Origin: Stenotrophomonas acidaminiphila
Lineage (GTDB): Bacteria > Pseudomonadota > Gammaproteobacteria > Xanthomonadales > Xanthomonadaceae
Assembly: GCA_002951995.1 (NCBI GenBank)
Contig: CP019797.1
Coordinates: forward strand, 3,332,501-3,396,500
DNA: 64,000 nt
Reading direction: 5' to 3'
Below are positions 62,220 through 64,000 of the stretch, piece after piece. Made by a program: the position numbers and the translations under genes. How positions within the stretch are numbered: the first letter of the stretch is position 1; each line of letters starts with the position of its first letter. The notes beneath the pieces are model-generated. The model saw nothing but the letters and a program-made list of their open reading frames with translations, had not been told where the DNA came from and did not search any database.

Positions 62220-63980
62220 TTAGGGCGATGGGGCGCTGGACTGCGTGACGTTTACCGGGCGGGCAAAAGCATCGAACACCGTCGCCTCCCAGATGAATCC
62301 GAAGCCATTCTCGATTGTTTCCCTTCGGCGTAGCGGCCTTACCAGCACCGATGATTCGTCATTGCCTCCCCACAACGAACCGTATCTATCCGGAAACGGA
62401 GCCGAGGCTGCTTCGGCATTGGATACATAACTCAGGTACTCGGAACGGAGTATGGTACCCGTTGCCGAAACGTGCCGCTTGCTCAGCAGACGCCCCTCAT
62501 TGTGCGAGAAAACGATACCGAACTCTTCCTCCACCCTGCTCCCATCCGGTTGCACGATCCGGACTCGCTTCGACTGCGTGCAGGTCATGCAAGGTGGGAC
62601 TATTCCTGACCAGAGCCCCTGGTAGCTACCAAGGTCGAAATAGCTCCAGAGCTGCCCGGCGGGGATGCCCGGACCCGTGATCCTCTTCGTGGAGAGGCCC
62701 AGTACATCGAAGTAATTTGGCAAAGCCAGCCTGTGCACGATCGATGTGCCGCCAACCGTCTCGGCCTCGCAGTAAGTGGATGGAATACCTGCACGGTAAA
62801 GCCGTTGATGAACGAATTCGAACTCACCTAGCGCACCAGAGGGATGACGCAACTGCAGCGTGTAGTTCTTCAACGCCAACGGCGCGGTGGTTCCGCATCC
62901 AACACCGGGATCCTCGGTCCAACGTTCATAACGAATCCGCCTGTCAGACAGATGTGTGAACTCCCAGTAGGACTGATCCGGCAGGGTTACCCGCTGGAGG
63001 GTCGACCCGTTGTATGCATAGCTCCAACTCTGGCCGTGGGCAGTTGCACCGGAAAGGCGGCCATCACTGTATGTCAATGAAATAAGACGCCCATCGCTGC
63101 TGCTGATACTCACAGGATGGCCCGCAGAATTATAGGAATACTCCACCCAGTTTCCGAACCGGTCTTCGACCCTGCTCGCCAGCAACGACACCTCCAGACG
63201 CAACCGCGAAGCTGGACCAGCATTGTCCCTTCCCATCTTACCCGCGGACCGCTGGGTTCCGACATTGAAGGTGTAAACCAGTCCAGCCGTCGTTTCCACG
63301 ACGAAACCCTCACCGGGATATCCCCAGATCATCGGCGTGCAGGACACCGCATCCAGGGCCGTGGTGGTCCACAAGCGGGTCTTGGAGTCGGGCTTCTTGA
63401 ACTGATTTGGCGGAAGGCCCACCAAACTGCGGCTACCCTGGCCCGGAATACTCAAAACATAGCCGGACCATATCTCGGAGATGTCATGCGGCGGATCTGT
63501 CCGGGGGAAAAAGCTGCTCGAGCAACGGGGCGCATTTCCGCCATAACTGATGTTCCACCCATACATCGAGTCGAACACTCCTGATATGCGTGGAACATCC
63601 ACATCCCAGTCTCCTGCACCCCCATATACTTCAGGGGGAGTTCCGTAGTAGGGAACCGGCCTGACGGCAAGACTGCGCGACAATCGTACCGGCAGCCCGT
63701 TCGATCCGGGAATGTCCACATCCACGTGATGAAAAGCCACCGTCTGGTCGTAAAGGCTCACCGCTTCACCAAACAGATCGGAAGTCAATGCGGGCACGAG
63801 CTCCGCCGCCTTTATTTTCTTGTCGTACTCCTGATAAGGCTGCATTGCATCACTGGCAAGAGCCGCCAAAGCCCCATTGGACTCGGGCTGCATGCCATCC
63901 GGCTCTTGAGCAAAAGCCAGATGCCACATCAAAAGCAGCGGAAAAATTGAACAAAATGGTAAAACCCTGCGTACCGACAT
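62220..63980 (-). CDS. Secreted YD-repeat partner protein (Rhs N-terminal half encoded separately)
   Basis: 586 residues. Signal peptide (LPFCSIFPLLLMWHLAFAQE), then a domain with DIPGSNGLPVRLSRSLAVRP, as in the N-terminal region of many Rhs/wall-associated proteins, and YD-like repeats (NWVEYSYNSAGHPVSISSSD, YSDGRLSGATAHGQSWSYAY). It ends VFDAFARPVNVTQSSAPSP with a normal stop; 12 bp later the second YD protein starts with its own signal peptide. The ATG at 63980 follows GGGAGGTGATT. The two together look like a split Rhs shell. Only 20 bases lie upstream, so the promoter is outside the window. Confidence 0.85.
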   Translation of the reverse strand: MSVRRVLPFCSIFPLLLMWHLAFAQEPDGMQPESNGALAALASDAMQPYQEYDKKIKAAELVPALTSDLFGEAVSLYDQTVAFHHVDVDIPGSNGLPVRLSRSLAVRPVPYYGTPPEVYGGAGDWDVDVPRISGVFDSMYGWNISYGGNAPRCSSSFFPRTDPPHDISEIWSGYVLSIPGQGSRSLVGLPPNQFKKPDSKTRLWTTTALDAVSCTPMIWGYPGEGFVVETTAGLVYTFNVGTQRSAGKMGRDNAGPASRLRLEVSLLASRVEDRFGNWVEYSYNSAGHPVSISSSDGRLISLTYSDGRLSGATAHGQSWSYAYNGSTLQRVTLPDQSYWEFTHLSDRRIRYERWTEDPGVGCGTTAPLALKNYTLQLRHPSGALGEFEFVHQRLYRAGIPSTYCEAETVGGTSIVHRLALPNYFDVLGLSTKRITGPGIPAGQLWSYFDLGSYQGLWSGIVPPCMTCTQSKRVRIVQPDGSRVEEEFGIVFSHNEGRLLSKRHVSATGTILRSEYLSYVSNAEAASAPFPDRYGSLWGGNDESSVLVRPLRRRETIENGFGFIWEATVFDAFARPVNVTQSSAPSP

Positions 63981-64000
63981 AATCACCTCCCTGTGTGACG

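Overview
The window is a GC-rich gammaproteobacterial chromosome segment of Xanthomonadaceae type, most likely Stenotrophomonas or a close relative. The evidence is: a dipeptidyl peptidase with the length and catalytic spacing I recall for the S. maltophilia enzyme; a chromosomal Qnr-type pentapeptide protein; REP palindromes headed by GTAG, like the SMAG family; a complete long-chain olefin (oleABCD) gene set; and a perfect Clp/CRP box. I see no tRNA, rRNA or CRISPR array.

Layout. 1-3.1 kb: L/D-lactate oxidation operon lldR-lldD-dld (dld runs off the left edge) with two LldR-type operators. 3.1-9.5 kb: lepB, a degenerate AroQ-like gene, an M3 peptidase lipoprotein, photolyase, an acyltransferase and arfB. 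9.5-17.9 kb: a tightly coupled five-gene surface-polymer locus (HEAT-repeat membrane protein, GT2 glycosyltransferase, TPR/YaiO outer-membrane barrel, LtaS-like sulfatase-fold transferase, secreted TIM-barrel protein). It is divergent from a membrane phosphatase-TPR protein, and a perfect Clp box lies between them. 17.9-25 kb: MAPEG protein, truC, a qnr-ubiB-ubiJ cluster, ddl, an MFS transporter and DUF1328. 25-33 kb: ole genes, with oleA separated from oleB-oleC-oleD. 33-43 kb: lipoprotein, M16 protease, small exported proteins, trmL, and a glutaryl-CoA pair (CoA transferase + gcdH) divergent from an amino-acid permease. 43-56.4 kb: dinG, aroE, hemB, bestrophin, DUF885, a Coa1-like protein and DPP IV, with two clusters of GTAG REPs. 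56.4-64 kb: an accessory, partly AT-richer Rhs region with two Sec-exported YD-repeat proteins, a toxin tip, an overlapping immunity candidate, and a graveyard of rhs core scraps and orphan immunity-like genes separated by a repeated ~26-bp junction sequence.

Sequence quality. Seven otherwise intact genes (arfB, the HEAT gene, the yecA/SEC-C gene, gcdH, the permease, bestrophin, rhs) are each broken by one missing base, every time explicable by a G/C run read one base short. This looks like consensus error, not seven real pseudogenes. A 10-A tract just after a possible start codon at 30.19 kb is a separate ambiguity.

The most interesting pieces are the 9.5-17.9 kb surface-polymer locus with its Clp box, which resembles PNAG-type synthase-dependent secretion plus a sulfatase-fold modifier, and the Rhs toxin/immunity array at the right end.
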